DNA of 64,000 nucleotides, taken from the NCBI GenBank assembly GCA_023897205.1, contig JAHWDD010000002.1, positions 6,510,001 through 6,574,000 on the forward strand. The letters are read 5' to 3'. The stretch is from Exophiala sp. HKRS030 (Eukaryota; Ascomycota; Eurotiomycetes; Chaetothyriales; Herpotrichiellaceae). The translations under genes were made by a program, and so were the position numbers. Positions 25,954 to 37,441 of this stretch are shown piece after piece. The first letter of the stretch is position 1; each line of letters begins with the position of its first letter. The notes under the pieces are model-generated. The model was not told where the DNA came from and did not search any database. It saw only the letters and a list, made by a program, of their open reading frames with translations.

Positions 25954-27995
25954 TGGGGCTGCGCCACCCCTTGTGTTGGCGTGCAGCCGTCAGGAGGATA
26001 AGAGAGTGATGAGAACCCAGAGATTGGTGGGGATAAGAGGATGGAGGATAGAAATGGGGGTGAAGAGGCGTGTAGTGAGATGAAGTTGTGACTGTGGTGG
26101 TGGTGGTGGAGGAGAAGGAGGAGTGAGGTTGGGATTGTGTCGAAGTCTCTGTAAGGTTGTGGTAGTAGTAGTTGAGGAAGGTGCAAGTGCAAGTGCGAGT
26201 GCAGGTGCAGGTGCAGGTGAGGGTCAAGTTGTGAGGCAGTGGCAGTGGCAGAGGCAGAGCGTGGCAGAAGTAGGCAGTGTACCAGTAGTTGGTTCTAATA
26301 CTCCGTAGTACCAAGAATGCAGGGAAGTGGGAGAGCAACCAAGAGCCAGTGAGAGCCAGTGAGAGCCAGTGAGAACCGATGAGAGAGACTCGCGACTCGA
26401 TAAGTTTCCGGGATTGTGCTTTGAGTGTGCCAGGGTTAGTCGGGCCGAGCAGATGCTCTTGTTGCGCTTTCTTGACACCTACGTGCACATACGTGATACG
26501 TGATACGCGAATGTCCTGGTCGTAGTACAAATGCTAACTACCCATCTGAGATACTAAACTAGTAGAGTGCCTTTAGTGCTTTTGAAAGATCGTAATTAGT
26601 GATGATTTCGATAGTGTTTTGTGGTGCTAAGTTGATAGTGAGAAGTTAGTCAATGGGTTAACGGGATGATTGAGTTGTGCGGAAGGTGCAGGCCTCGAGG
26701 CAGGAACGACCGCGATCGCCAAGTTCGTAGGGACCTACTGACCATCTCATTTACACAATTCTAATTCTTGAGAATGTTTTCCCTACATGCCTACTTGATC
26801 GACAAACCTTGTCTCCATTCAACTATCACTCCTAACAGACAGAGTTGTAGTCATGCACGACCGATGGTGTGTGAGCCTTGGGGAGATGGGACGAAATGGA
26901 CGAGTAAGAGTCGGGAGAGACCGAATTAAGGTCCGGGCTACCAAGGATTTACTGAAAGGTCAAGGACTGTGGGTATTTTCATGAGTGGCCTGAATCGTGA
27001 ACGAGCTGGGAGCCCAGGATAGTCTCCCGTGTCTGTGCCGTCTCTGGACGACCATGTCCGAGTCCGACGGTGCGACAGGACTCTGTATTGTCACATTGTA
27101 CAGCGTACAGTCTTCAATGGTGCCATGGTAAATCTATCAGACCTACCCAACGTCAAAGTCCGGGCCCCAGTTGGCGCGACCTTATCTTCAGCACATAAAA
27201 CTCTGCTCATACCTAAAATAGCACAGACACATTCCTTTTGAAACAATCTATGCTGTGCTGGTCTACTCACCTCGTCTCCAACTAGATGTCTATTTCACTT
27301 TTCGAATAATTGCCGTGCGTTGCCGACATAGGACCAAGTCAAGTTAGGGCCCGGCTTTTTTTTGCCTCTTGAGCGTTTGCCATGACTCTTTGGCCTTGGC
27401 ATGGAGGTTGATCATTGCCATCCCCAGACGATCTGCCGCGTATTTCTCGGCGGTGGTTGTGCCTATCGTGGCCATAACTGGCCGACCTGGCGAGGCTGAT
27501 CTCGATGACTGTTACACTCCGCCGTAGCGAGGAGCCACTAACCATAATTGGAAAATGGTGTCAGACCATGCGGGCTGTTGTCATTTGAACTTCAATGTAG
27601 CGAGTACGCGTGATGCGATGTTGAATATCCACAGCGTCAACCATCACCTCCCTGCCTTCAACCAATACTCAGTCTCACCGATCTAGGAATAGACATGAGA
27701 TTCACAAAAAGCCATCCCAGTCACCATTACTTACTGGCATTGCTGTCATAATCCCATTTGCCATTGCCGAGTTCGATTTGAACATTACATTGACAACTCA
27801 ATTCATGCGCCAGCTTTTCTTGACTGGACTTCAGGCTGCCTTTCATTCGACCTCATCTACTTGAGGTTGCATTAACTTTGCGCCCTCGAGACGACTTGCA
27901 GCCAGCCGAATAGTCTGCATGAAATTTTCTGCAAACCTCTCAATTGTTGATCCTTTACATCATCCCACGTGGACTTGTTCCACTACTATGCAGTC
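25954..27995. other. Intergenic of about 2 kb, no gene seen
   Basis: This is the divergent spacer between the membrane-protein gene and the next gene. It includes a GTGCAAGTGCAAGTGCGAGTGCAG type repeat at 26178-26222, a GAGAGCCAGT tandem at 26340-26375 and one TACTCCGTA at 26299. A 200-codon open frame on the minus strand consists of repeat-derived sequence and is not supported as a gene. Confidence 0.5.
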
Positions 27996-29071
27996 ATGGC
28001 AACAGCAGGAGCAGCAGCCGAAGTCCAAACATTGCTCCGATTCTTAAGCAAAGATGCCAAACTTCCTCTAAAAGATGCCATGTCCAAGATCAATGCTTTG
28101 CGCAAGTCCAGTCTCAACAACCCCGAGGCGATTTCAAAAGCCGATGAGGCCCTCCTCAAGTCCATCTTCACCGATGACAAGATTCTCAAGCAAGTGGTCA
28201 ATGCTGCCAAGCGTCTGGTCAATCCAAAGAAACGCTCATCTTCATCCTTGCAAGCCACTTCCTCATCCGTCAAGCGTCTGAAGTCAGATCCTGATGCAAG
28301 TGAAGATGAATCGTCTCTGGATTTACCTACAATTGACATATCCGTCGAGGAGCTCGAGAATATCATCATCGAAACAAATCGTGCCCCACTTTTTCTCGCT
28401 TTTACCATTTCAGTTCTCGCTCATACTCACCCTGAACAACCAATGTCAAGTCGATGGAGCATGGCACAAGCCGTAATCAGTGCTGGTGCTCAAAGCAAGG
28501 CAAAGTATATCGGTTTGACATCTGGTCCAACAGCAGAGGAGGACGGGTGGGGAATGGGACAACCAAAGGTTAAGATCATGGGCCGAGAAGTTGCCGTGAT
28601 GCGAAGACAAGTAGTCAAGTCGGAGGAAGAGATTGCTGCTCCTGTCGAGGCATTCTGGGGCTTAGATCTCGATGCCTTGCGAAAGTCAAATGGGCCTCTG
28701 ATCCCTATCAAAGGTGAGAATTCAAACACTGGTCTGCCGATATACAAGCCCAATGCTCCCGGAATTATCTTTTACGATCCATGATGCTCGTAGAGACAAA
28801 GGTCGAGGACGGAGGTGATGCCAAGCCAACCGTCAAGAAAGAAAAGCCTGCAGAGGTAGCCCGAAAGCGAGAGCAATCTGCAGCCATGGTATTAAAGGCC
28901 ATAGATATTGTCTACCAAAGTTGGGCACCTACTCTGACCAAGGATGAACTCGATGCCAAAGCTCAATCGTGGTATATTCGGGTTAGGCCTGATGTTGAAC
29001 AAGGACAAGCTGGATGGGGACAGAGAGGTCACGTCAAGTTGGGAGACATTTTACGGCTACGCAAAAGTTGA
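27996..29071 (+). CDS. Conserved hypothetical protein, two exons
   Basis: I do not recognise this family. Exons are 27996-28713 and 28794-29071 (996 nt, 331 residues). The donor GTGAGA and the acceptor CGTAG remove 80 bp that would otherwise bring a stop at 28782-28784, and the splice brings the second frame in phase. The N terminus MATAGAAAEVQTLLRFLSK leads into a helical, Lys-rich region (residues about 20-75), then a low-complexity Ser-rich stretch with PKKRSSSS, a nuclear-signal-like segment. The central part has SSRWSMAQAVISAGAQSKA and KIMGREVAVMRRQ. The C-terminal exon is charged and ends GHVKLGDILRLRKS. The composition suggests a nuclear, perhaps chromatin-linked, protein; this is inference only. 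The gene converges with the next one. Confidence 0.75.
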
Positions 29072-29260
29072 GGTCTGGACTGTAGGTTGATTCAATCAGC
29101 CTTCTCGGTCTTTTGGAGACCAATTCTTCGACAAGTACTCTGGATGTTTTATGACCCGTTACAAAATGCCACAGAACCGAATTCAGACCCGGTCAGGATC
29201 TGAAACAACTATGATACAACATACTGCCACGAGACGAGTCTCCACTGTACTCAACGGCTT

Positions 29261-29940
29261 TCACTCTTCGTTCTTCGGTCCAACATCACCTAAATAACAA
29301 GACAAGATTAGCGGTCATCCTGACACTAAGCCCAAAACTCAACTTGTCACTGGACACAAGCCTTCCCACGAAGTAGCATGGAAAGGAACCTGCCAACAAG
29401 CGACAATCACGACGATGGGAATCACTCACCCTTCCAGAAATTCTTATTGACCTTATTATCCTTCTCACTCAGCTGATTGACCGACCTATCACTGCGCTGC
29501 TCCATCTCCTCATTATGCTTCTTGACCTCAGGATCCGTCTCCTCAGCGGCCGATTTCGGACGGTGAATCTTGGGACTTCCTCCGTGAGATGTGGTCTCGC
29601 TGGTATCCCCACTACCACCACTGCCGCCACTCTCTGAGGAGGAGGAAGAGGAAGAGGTCGAAGATGTAGAGGAAGACGACTCAGATTCAGAACCAGACGA
29701 ATCCTCCTTCTTCGCTGTGCCTTTACTCGCCGGCGACTCGGGCCCAGGGTGTTCGAGGTGTGACATGGGGTTTTTCAAATGTGTGCCTTGTTCTTGCCCG
29801 GACTGCTCGTTACCGTAGGATTGAGTGGCCCAGCGAATCTGGAGCGGCGATGCATACGATGACGATGACGATGGTAGCCCTCGGACGGGAAGCGTGCGTG
29901 ACGCGAGAGGAGTGCGCAGGGCGAGGCGTAGAGACTGCAT
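29261..29940 (-). CDS. Small Ser-rich protein with mitochondrial presequence, two exons
   Basis: Exons are 29940-29430 and 29289-29261 (540 nt, 179 residues). The last exon is only 29 nt and encodes DVGPKNEE; the GTGAGT donor and TTTAG acceptor fit. The N terminus (MQSLRLALRTPLASRTLPVR) is arginine-rich and amphipathic, a typical matrix presequence, with a likely cleavage region near IRWATQSYG. A 30-residue stretch of almost pure serine with E and G follows, then a conserved-looking C terminus (EVKKHNEEMEQR and VNKNFWKGD). Similar short proteins with a closing FWxGD motif occur across Eurotiomycetes, annotated as hypothetical or mitochondrial. The function is unknown. Confidence 0.75.
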
Positions 29941-31428
29941 TTTGATGGCGGTCTGCTTCTCAAGCTCCTCTCAAGGCGTGTGGTAGCGACAGGTTCGAAT
30001 GAATTGCAAACGTCTGTTTTATTAATGAGCAAGTCGAATCCGTTGGTCAGAGATCTGTGTATTGGAATATTATACAATCAACGGCGTCTGGGACAAAAGT
30101 GTCAAGCGATTGTTCTTGTTTGAAGACAAGAAAATCTACGCAAACTACCCAAGAGATACGAAATCATCGTTTAGGCCCAGCCAGGAATGAGGTCAGAGCC
30201 TCCTCCCGACCCCCTCACCCTTTCCAGTTGCCCAAGGGTGCATGTAACTACTCCGTATGTATGTATGTAAATACGCCATCGCCCAGACATGCATGGGCCT
30301 ACCCATACAATCTTATGTAGCTTACTGCCTAGCACCTACCAAACTACCTACTTATGTAGAAGCCCAGGCATGCGCCAGACACCTGGCCGTTTGGCACAGA
30401 ACACTCTCCAGGCCACGACCTCTCGGGCATTAGACATAGCTTGTCATGACACTTATTCGATGATCCAAACCCATCAAATCGTCATCATAATCATCACCCG
30501 CGCCACCAATGGTCACGAAGGCGTGGGAAAAGGTGGACGGGCCAATGCTTCGGGCTATGATCTCATAGCACTTAGACGATTGGCGGATGGCGAGTGTCGG
30601 ATCAGGTTTCCGGTAGGTAGAAACCTAGGAGGTACGTGGTACTGTAACTGGGAGGAGACGCTTGGCTTGGATAATTGTGGATGTGTACATATAGGATGTT
30701 GTGTTGTGATAGATCCCTGGCACTTATTCAAAGATACATATCTTATGTACTTGGGTAAGCTACCTGTTACTGTTCTTTCAGCCTAAGATGGTTGATGTAC
30801 AGCAAACACCTCCTAGGGAGGCAGACTGGGGGTACTTACGGTAATTGGAGACTTAGTACATATTCATATGAGTCTTGTGAACCTCAGATTATGTATCAAT
30901 AGAGGTTGACAGAAGGGCCTAGACAAGACTAACTACTAACTAGTACCTCACTTTGTGAGTGTGGGTGTGGACGGGTTTCGGAATCTTCCATTGCCACGAT
31001 GATTCTACGACCAAGTGCGGTTGTCGAGAGCTACAAATGATATCAAATTGTCACGGTAGTCTGCAATCGTAGGTCCGAGCTATATTTGCAATCGTCTTAT
31101 TTCAAGCAAGATCTACTATCCCTAACGGTTAAAGCTATATAAAAATGAATGTCAAATTCTCAAGGTCGTAGTCTCGTGATATGAAGATTCGGAATTCCAC
31201 AATGTGGTACATTAGCTATAATAATATGTGCATGATCTTAATAGGTATCAAGGCTCGCCAGAAAATCCACATGAAATCAAAACTCATAGGCTCGACAGCA
31301 CCGGAATGTAGATCTTAACTTGGGCCGCCTGTGTATCATTTCAATACTCCTGTTGGCTTTCTTATCGACCAGGCGACAGAAACCGCGTCTCTCTCTCTCT
31401 CTCTTTCATGATCTTGGGCTTCGTGGCA
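29941..31428. other. Intergenic of about 1.5 kb, no gene seen
   Basis: It has one TACTCCGTA at 30249 and a (CT)n tract at 31388-31405 close to the 3' end of DGK1. A 165-codon open frame at 30289-30786 has no recognisable feature and is not called. Confidence 0.5.
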
Positions 31429-32624
31429 TTATCCAAAGACTTTGAGGAAAGCCCAAAGACCCGCGCTGCTAAGGACCGGGATCGTGAGATTATCGTCCCA
31501 GCCCAAGACATCTATGAATTCCGACAGACTGGCGATCAACCCAGTACACAAACTCATGACAACAAGGGCTGCATTGCCAACGATGACACCTTGATCATTT
31601 CCCCAACCAAGAAGACCTTTTGCTTGTGCAGGCAGCGAGAGTCTATTCTTGTACATGAATGGATCCACAGGATCATCATGAAACGAACCGGTATGAGGAA
31701 TCAACCAACCCCAAAAGAAGAAAGCGACCAATGCACCGGTCGCGAAAGCAGCCAGAGAACCAGCCAAGGATTTGCCTCTGCGTAGCCGAATTGTATATCG
31801 ACCGTATAGACGACCAAAGGTGCTAGCAGCGGTGTCGCACCAGGCGAGGAGAAGAACAGAAATCATGCCGACATCCTTGGAGTAGAATCTTAGGGCGATA
31901 AAAGTGCCAAGTAGATACCAGATAACACCATTGTAACCGTCAACTTCAGTCTCTCGCATAAATGCACCAAAAATGCGAATGAAGGATCGATTGAAACGTT
32001 CAGAATGGTGACGTAGAAGGTCGACAGGTGCTGTGATCAAGAAGGCACCTAACAACCACGGAGTGATTGCAGTGGTTTGAACACCAGTAGTGTATAATCG
32101 AAGGGTGAGAAAACCAATGGAGAAATGGAGAGCCTTGCGAGGGATCTCGTGTTTATGTATCAGGGTGCGGTAATGTCTGTGGAGGGGTATCAAACCCAGC
32201 GGAGAAGGAGATCGGGAGAATTCTCGCCATGATTTCTTGACACGGTCAAAGGGGATAGATGGCCATTAGACTGTGGAGGAGGTATTGAGCCATTGACCAG
32301 AGGTTCTGACTTGGTGACGGGAGTTCTGTTGGTGAGTCCACTCATGCGCCTGCGCTTTCCGGTGGTACCGTTCAATTGAGTGGCTTGGGTGAGAATAGGA
32401 CTTCTTGATCGAGCTCTGGCTCTTTTATCGATACTGGAATCAGAACCGGAGCCGTCCTTCTCTTCATGAATTGGTTCTGGGTGAGGAGATTTTTGTCTCT
32501 GAGATTTTGCAGCTGATCTCGTGACTGGAGCGAAATAGGAGTCTTGTCGGTCGGAGGCTTCGGATGGTGTGGGAGATGGTGAGATGACCCTCGGGGTCGC
32601 AGGAATAGGGTATGGATATGACAT
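31429..32624 (-). CDS. DGK1: CTP-dependent diacylglycerol kinase, with an apparent frameshift
   Basis: DGK1 phosphorylates diacylglycerol to phosphatidate using CTP at the nuclear/ER membrane and opposes the lipin phosphatase Pah1. The ATG at 32624 opens an about 120-residue disordered, Ser/Pro-rich N terminus with basic patches (GKRRRMSG). The catalytic membrane domain follows in the next frame: KSWREFSRSPSPLGLIPLH, HEIPRKALHFSIGFLTL, then helices with WCDTAASTFGRLYGR and GKSLAGSLAAF, a layout typical of the family. The two frames meet at coding-strand CCCC (32251-32254). One more C gives NGHLSPFDRVKKSW and a 398-residue protein; as written the total is 1196 nt, one short. Without the added base, translation would stop before the catalytic domain. 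No intron of suitable phase is visible. Confidence 0.85.
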
Positions 32625-33522
32625 GGAGAAGATGAGGTGGAGGTCAGGAGGAGGACGAGGGGAGTTGCGAAGAATGAGAGAAGTGGAAGTTATCCTGGAC
32701 GGTGAAGCGTCGGTGGAGTCAAATTGAAGTGGGAGAAGACATGTGCAGATATTAGCGGCGGATGTGGGTGTTGTGACTCGTGACAATTGTCAGTGGTTAA
32801 AATCCGACCGCGTGGATGAGTGAGCAGTCGGTGCTGGTTAGCGTGCCATGCTAGAAGATGACCAAGATGGGAGACGACGACTTCATTCTGGATGAACTTG
32901 GGAGAAGAAAAATGGGTTATAGCGATGATGTCGTGGAACCGGTATACTGGCACCTGAGGTGATCAGAGGATCCGGAAGAAAACTTGACAGCTGGCAGGAT
33001 ATGACGGTAGGGCACAGGCGCCAGATACAAGGATCATCACATGCGAGAGGGATAGAGAGAGAAGCGAGATAGAAACAACGTGCGCGCGCAGAGAGAGAAA
33101 GGCAGCCGAGGGAGGAAAAAAGGGAGGGAAGGTTGGCACTGGCTGGATACAACGGAGCGATGGAGCGATAATCATCCGACTTCCGCAGGCTAACTTGATT
33201 TAAGGGCGAGGGCTTCTGCCTAACTGGTCGTGCCTTCCTACCTACCTAAGAATGATGGCACCGGTGGGCACCTTCCTTTGAACTTGGTAGCTGAATTTTC
33301 AGGCAGGCACGGTAGGTCATCAATCCAGCTGAGGAAGGAGTGCTTGTACCTGCACAATGCACCTTCCACCTTCCCGTTGATGCTGGTAGTCAGAATGGGA
33401 AGGCGCGGACATACAACGATCAGTATGAGCAGAACGTGAAGACGGAATGATAAGAGATTTTGATATTGGTTCATATGCACTCTGGAATCCTCAGAACCTC
33501 CTCAGTCTGTTTCCCAAACTAC
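32625..33522. other. Intergenic of about 0.9 kb, no gene seen
   Basis: This is the leader and promoter of DGK1 and the 3' flank of the RidA gene. It contains polypurine tracts (GAGAGAGAAGCGAG and AGAGAGAGAAAGG near 33050-33100). Open frames here carry no domain. Confidence 0.5.
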
Positions 33523-33966
33523 CTATTTGCCTTCTCTTGCTTCTTTGGCTGCCTTTGCTCCCTCCTCGTCATGTGCTACCACCTCAATCTCTACCCTCAT
33601 ATCATCTTCCCCTAGTCGTTGTACTCCAACTGTTGTCCAGATTGGTTGATGATCTGGCATCCATTGTGCAAAGTTTCTGACCATGGCCTCCAAGGCTTCA
33701 TTGTTGAGAGGAAGATGGTATGAATTGACTCGAAATACTTGAGACCATCCTTTGCCTCCAGCATCCTTCAGAGCTAAATCAACATTCTTGAATGCTTGAT
33801 CAATTTGTGCGTTGGTTTCCTTGAAGTATTCTCCTGTCTCCGGATTCCAGCCGCCTTGACCGGCACACTCTATCCTATCGCCCACTCTGACAGCCTGGCT
33901 GTACCGGTAAGTTTTTCGGTTTCTTTCCCCGACACCTTTGTAAGCATAGTATTGAAGATGAGACAT
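33523..33966 (-). CDS. RidA/YjgF/UK114-family protein
   Basis: Members of this family are small trimeric enzymes that hydrolyse reactive enamine/imine intermediates made by PLP enzymes, though several fungal paralogues have other or unknown roles. It is a single exon of 147 residues, near the family length plus a short charged tail. Visible features are YSQAVRVGDRIECAGQGGW near the start and the C-terminal VEIEVVAHDEEG. The catalytic arginine of bacterial RidA lies in an EVEA-R context; here the equivalent region reads HDEEG, so imine deaminase activity is uncertain. It is transcribed divergently from SPB4 with only 542 bp between the starts. An Ala/Lys-rich end (AKAAKEAREGK) is the only oddity. 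Confidence 0.88.
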   Translation of the reverse strand: MSHLQYYAYKGVGERNRKTYRYSQAVRVGDRIECAGQGGWNPETGEYFKETNAQIDQAFKNVDLALKDAGGKGWSQVFRVNSYHLPLNNEALEAMVRNFAQWMPDHQPIWTTVGVQRLGEDDMRVEIEVVAHDEEGAKAAKEAREGK

Positions 33967-34508
33967 TCTTTTGTATTTTAGAAGAACAATTGGAGGTGTC
34001 CAACAAATATCAAGTAGATGGTAGATGGTAGCTGGTAGTCACTTGTCACATGTGGAAGACACGATTATATAGGTCTCAAATATCTCAGCTTCTCAGTCTC
34101 CGCCAACTCCATCTTCTGAGAATACCTGGTTACGTAGCTGAAGTTAAACTCAGCTCCGTCTTACCATAAGCAGGTACGACTTTACGAGTACTCGGATCCG
34201 GTCCTACTCACGGAGATCTCCAGTCTGAAACGCCTATACAGATATACCACATTGTAATTCATCGCTAGAAGGCATTGAATCAATTGAGGGCATCGTATTC
34301 GTACGATCGATATATCTGCTTACCTAATAAATTTACTAGTTCAGGTTCCGACCCAGATCTGGTCTAGTGCCCCTCACACCGTCGGATCTGTTTCCCCGTA
34401 TGACTTTCGACCTCTCTTCCCTTCAATCTGGAAACTTTTTTCCCCATTTCAGTGACGATTTTGTCGCCTGCGCCCAACTCAAGGGTGCTACACCAACAAC
34501 ACATCATC
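33967..34508. promoter_or_regulatory. Divergent promoter region shared by the RidA gene and SPB4
   Basis: 542 bp separate the two start codons, which face away from each other. The region is A/T-richer than its neighbours, with pyrimidine-rich stretches before the SPB4 start. I cannot point to specific factor sites. Confidence 0.4.
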
Positions 34509-36413
34509 ATGGCTCCCGACAGAGGTAACCAGACCACAAGGTCTTCCTCCTCTCGAGCATGGGAATCGCTCACCCCTTCTCTGTCACAATGGGTCCTTGA
34601 TGCTACTTCCGCCATGAATTTCTCCAAGATGACCCCGGTCCAAGCCTCCACGATTCCTCTTTTCATGACCCATAAAGATGTCGTTGTTGAGGCTGTCACA
34701 GGCTCAGGAAAAACTCTTGCGTTTCTCATCCCTGTTGTTGAAAGATTACTGCGCCTGGAAGAACCTATCAAAAGACATCATGTCGGCGCAATCATCATTT
34801 CACCCACAAGAGAACTGGCCACTCAAATCTACAATGTTCTGGTCTCATTACTAGACTTCCATCCTCCTTCCGCTGCCGCTCGAAGGTCAAACCTCAAACT
34901 CGACGACTCAGAACCAACATCTAATGTCGATATCTTCCCCATTTCCACTTTGAAAGTAGTCCCACAGCTACTCCTGGGCGGCTCAACAACACCCGCACAG
35001 GACTTGAGCATCTTTCTGAAGACCTCGCCCAATATACTTATTTCCACCCCAGGAAGACTTCTCGAAATCCTTTCTTCCCCATATGTTCATTGCCCACAGT
35101 CATCCTTTGAAGCACTGGTCTTGGACGAAGCCGATCGATTATTGGACTTGGGGTTCAAAGACGATCTCACAAAGATTATCAATTACCTACCCAAACAACG
35201 TCGTACCGGTCTCTTTAGTGCCAGTGTCAGTGAAGCAGTGGATCAGATCATTCGTGTTGGTCTGAGAAATCCGGTCAGAGTTGCAGTCAAAGTCAAAGGT
35301 GCAAATGGTCTCGAGGATAAACGTACTCCTGCAAGTCTCAAAATGACCTATGCTATCACACCAGCTTCCCAAAAGCTACCCGCTCTGGCTAGCCTCCTTC
35401 GTCAACTCAATCCGACACCCTTGCGTACTATTGTTTATCTGTCAACATGTGCTGCCGTTGATTATTTCCAAACATTACTACCCTCTATTCTGCCTTCTGA
35501 CACGATCCTAGTGCCACTGCATGGGAAACATCCCGCCCCTGTCCGACAGAAAAACTTCACCCGTTTCATCAATTCTACTACCTCGGCTATTCTGCTCACG
35601 ACAGACGTTGCAGCGAGAGGACTTGATATTCCTGCTGTAGATTTGGTCGTCCAAATTGATCCACCGTCAGATCCGAAGGCTTTCTTACATCGATGTGGCC
35701 GAGCTGGCCGAGCGGGTCGAAAAGGATTGAGTGTGGTTTTCTTGCTCCCTGGAAGTGAAGAAGATTATGTCTCATTTCTGAGCGTGCGACAAACACCAAT
35801 TGAACTCCTTACAGATCCAGATCTATCGATCACTCCGGAAGAAGCCATAGCTGCTCAGAAGACATTCCAGAAAATTGTTCTACAGGATAGAGCATTATAC
35901 GACAAGGCCCAGAAGGCTTTTGTTAGCTGGGTTAGGAGTTATTCCAAGCATCAAGCGTCATCTATATTCCGCTTATCCGATATTGATTGGAATGACCATG
36001 CTTCTGGCTGGGGCTTACTAAGAATGCCCAAAATGCCTGAGCTTAAGAATTGGGATCGAAACACATATACCCCTGCTGAAGTTGACTGGGATAAATATGC
36101 CTACAAGGACAAGCAGCACGAAAAGCAGCGACAATTGGAATTGAAGCAGAGGATTGAAGAAGGTGTACAATTTTCTCCAAAGAAAGGAAAGAAACGTGAA
36201 AGTACCATAGCATGGTCCGAAAAACTCGAGCACAAGGCTCACAAAGAGGTCAAACGAACTCAAAAAGATGCAAAGAAAGAGTTTCAAAGGAAATCGAAGA
36301 TGACGGCTGCGGAAAAAGAGCAAGAAGATTTAACGGCTCAGATGGTGAAGAAAATTCGAGAACAACAACTTGCGAAAAGCGACAAAGATGAAGTCTTCGA
36401 AGGATTCGGTTGA
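34509..36413 (+). CDS. SPB4: DEAD-box ATP-dependent RNA helicase Spb4
   Basis: Spb4 is a nucleolar helicase needed for 60S ribosomal subunit assembly and 27S pre-rRNA processing. It has a single exon of 634 residues from the ATG at 34509; the open frame extends upstream only through non-ATG codons. Motifs in order are: the Q-motif region MTPVQAS, motif I AVTGSGKT (62-69), motif Ia PTRELA, motif Ib STPGR, motif II DEAD (206-209), motif III as SAS, motif [13 protein letters not shown] and motif [13 protein letters not shown] (from residue 394). The long charged C-terminal extension ([19 protein letters not shown], then Lys/Glu-rich helices) is the Spb4-specific region and separates it from other DEAD-box proteins. 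SAS replaces the usual SAT, as in Spb4 orthologues. The frame is intact. Confidence 0.95.
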   Translation: MAPDRGNQTTRSSSSRAWESLTPSLSQWVLDATSAMNFSKMTPVQASTIPLFMTHKDVVVEAVTGSGKTLAFLIPVVERLLRLEEPIKRHHVGAIIISPTRELATQIYNVLVSLLDFHPPSAAARRSNLKLDDSEPTSNVDIFPISTLKVVPQLLLGGSTTPAQDLSIFLKTSPNILISTPGRLLEILSSPYVHCPQSSFEALVLDEADRLLDLGFKDDLTKIINYLPKQRRTGLFSASVSEAVDQIIRVGLRNPVRVAVKVKGANGLEDKRTPASLKMTYAITPASQKLPALASLLRQLNPTPLRTIVYLSTCAAVDYFQTLLPSILPSDTILVPLHGKHPAPVRQKNFTRFINSTTSAILLTTDVAARGLDIPAVDLVVQIDPPSDPKAFLHRCGRAGRAGRKGLSVVFLLPGSEEDYVSFLSVRQTPIELLTDPDLSITPEEAIAAQKTFQKIVLQDRALYDKAQKAFVSWVRSYSKHQASSIFRLSDIDWNDHASGWGLLRMPKMPELKNWDRNTYTPAEVDWDKYAYKDKQHEKQRQLELKQRIEEGVQFSPKKGKKRESTIAWSEKLEHKAHKEVKRTQKDAKKEFQRKSKMTAAEKEQEDLTAQMVKKIREQQLAKSDKDEVFEGFG

Positions 36414-37441
36414 AATAATGTACATGAAAATAGTACAGGCATTGACTCAATCAGTGCATCCTCTGAGCTATCTGCTCAGGTCATTATTTAACAAGGAGCA
36501 TCTTGGTATGAAATGGCCTCACGATTAACGCTATAGGAGATGGCGTCTCTTCACTGACGGAAAGCTGAGGCATCTTACTCCGGCGTGGACTTTAGATCGA
36601 GGTCACACAGGTTTGTGTTCAACGTGGGAGACAAGGGAAAGCCACTGTTTCGATTACATCGTTCTAGGCTCTTCCCGGCGCCTTGACCGCCCGAGTATAT
36701 CATCTCGGACGATTGAAATCAAGCTCGGTCAGGAAAGAGCCTGTTCCATTCCACCTCAACCCTAGGATACCCATCGGTCAGTCCAGACGCAGAGGTCCTG
36801 GACGGCAGAGATGTAAGAGATAATAGATTGCCATTGGACTCGGTACAGGACCCGTTACCGCTTGACCAGGAACCAGACCTTGACTGCTTCTGGACGAGGC
36901 TGATGTGTTCGTTCACATGACGTCTCAAAGGTTGTGATCATTCATCATATGGAAAAGATACGTAGTTGCCTACTTGGAACAATTACAAAGAGTCTCTAAC
37001 GGAAGCTCAACACTCAAACCACAATCGTGGTCTCGGCACATGTGACATGTGGTGGTTTTCGGTACAAATTCCATTCCAGGTATTCTTCTACTTTTGGAGA
37101 CGATGATGCTAAGGACTCCCTCTTTTAATGCAGCCTTTTCTCACGCATGCCCCTTTTTTCTGTTCTCATAAACAACCCTTTTCTTTTGCATTTTGCCCAC
37201 AGTCATGCGTATGCACAGAGTAGATCCATATGTACACTCCCTGGTCCTTCAAATGTAGTCTGTACACGTCCTTCTCTCGTCTCCTCTGATCCGTCTCGCA
37301 TTCGACATCGCAATCAAGCCGGTGCTGAAGCCTCCCCCTTTTTTCATCGCACATAGCTTCTCCAGCCAGCACAAAGCACCAGCCAACCATCAAACAATGA
37401 TAACACAACAATCACCAACACACCTCACCTTGACAACAACA
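36414..37441. other. Convergent intergenic region of about 1 kb
   Basis: This is the 3' side of both SPB4 and the CoA-transferase gene. No coding sequence or RNA gene is recognised. Confidence 0.5.

Noticed and set aside
25880..26530. 216-codon minus-strand open frame upstream of the membrane-protein gene
   Set aside because: It overlaps the start of the real gene in another frame and consists of translated simple repeats (Thr-Cys and Leu-Pro runs).
27969..29071. A sixth frameshifted gene
   Set aside because: An 80-bp GT-AG intron (28714-28793) restores one continuous 331-residue frame.
30289..30786. 165-codon plus-strand open frame
   Set aside because: No recognisable motif, mixed composition, starts within a repeat-like region and contains no intron signals. 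It is likely a chance frame.
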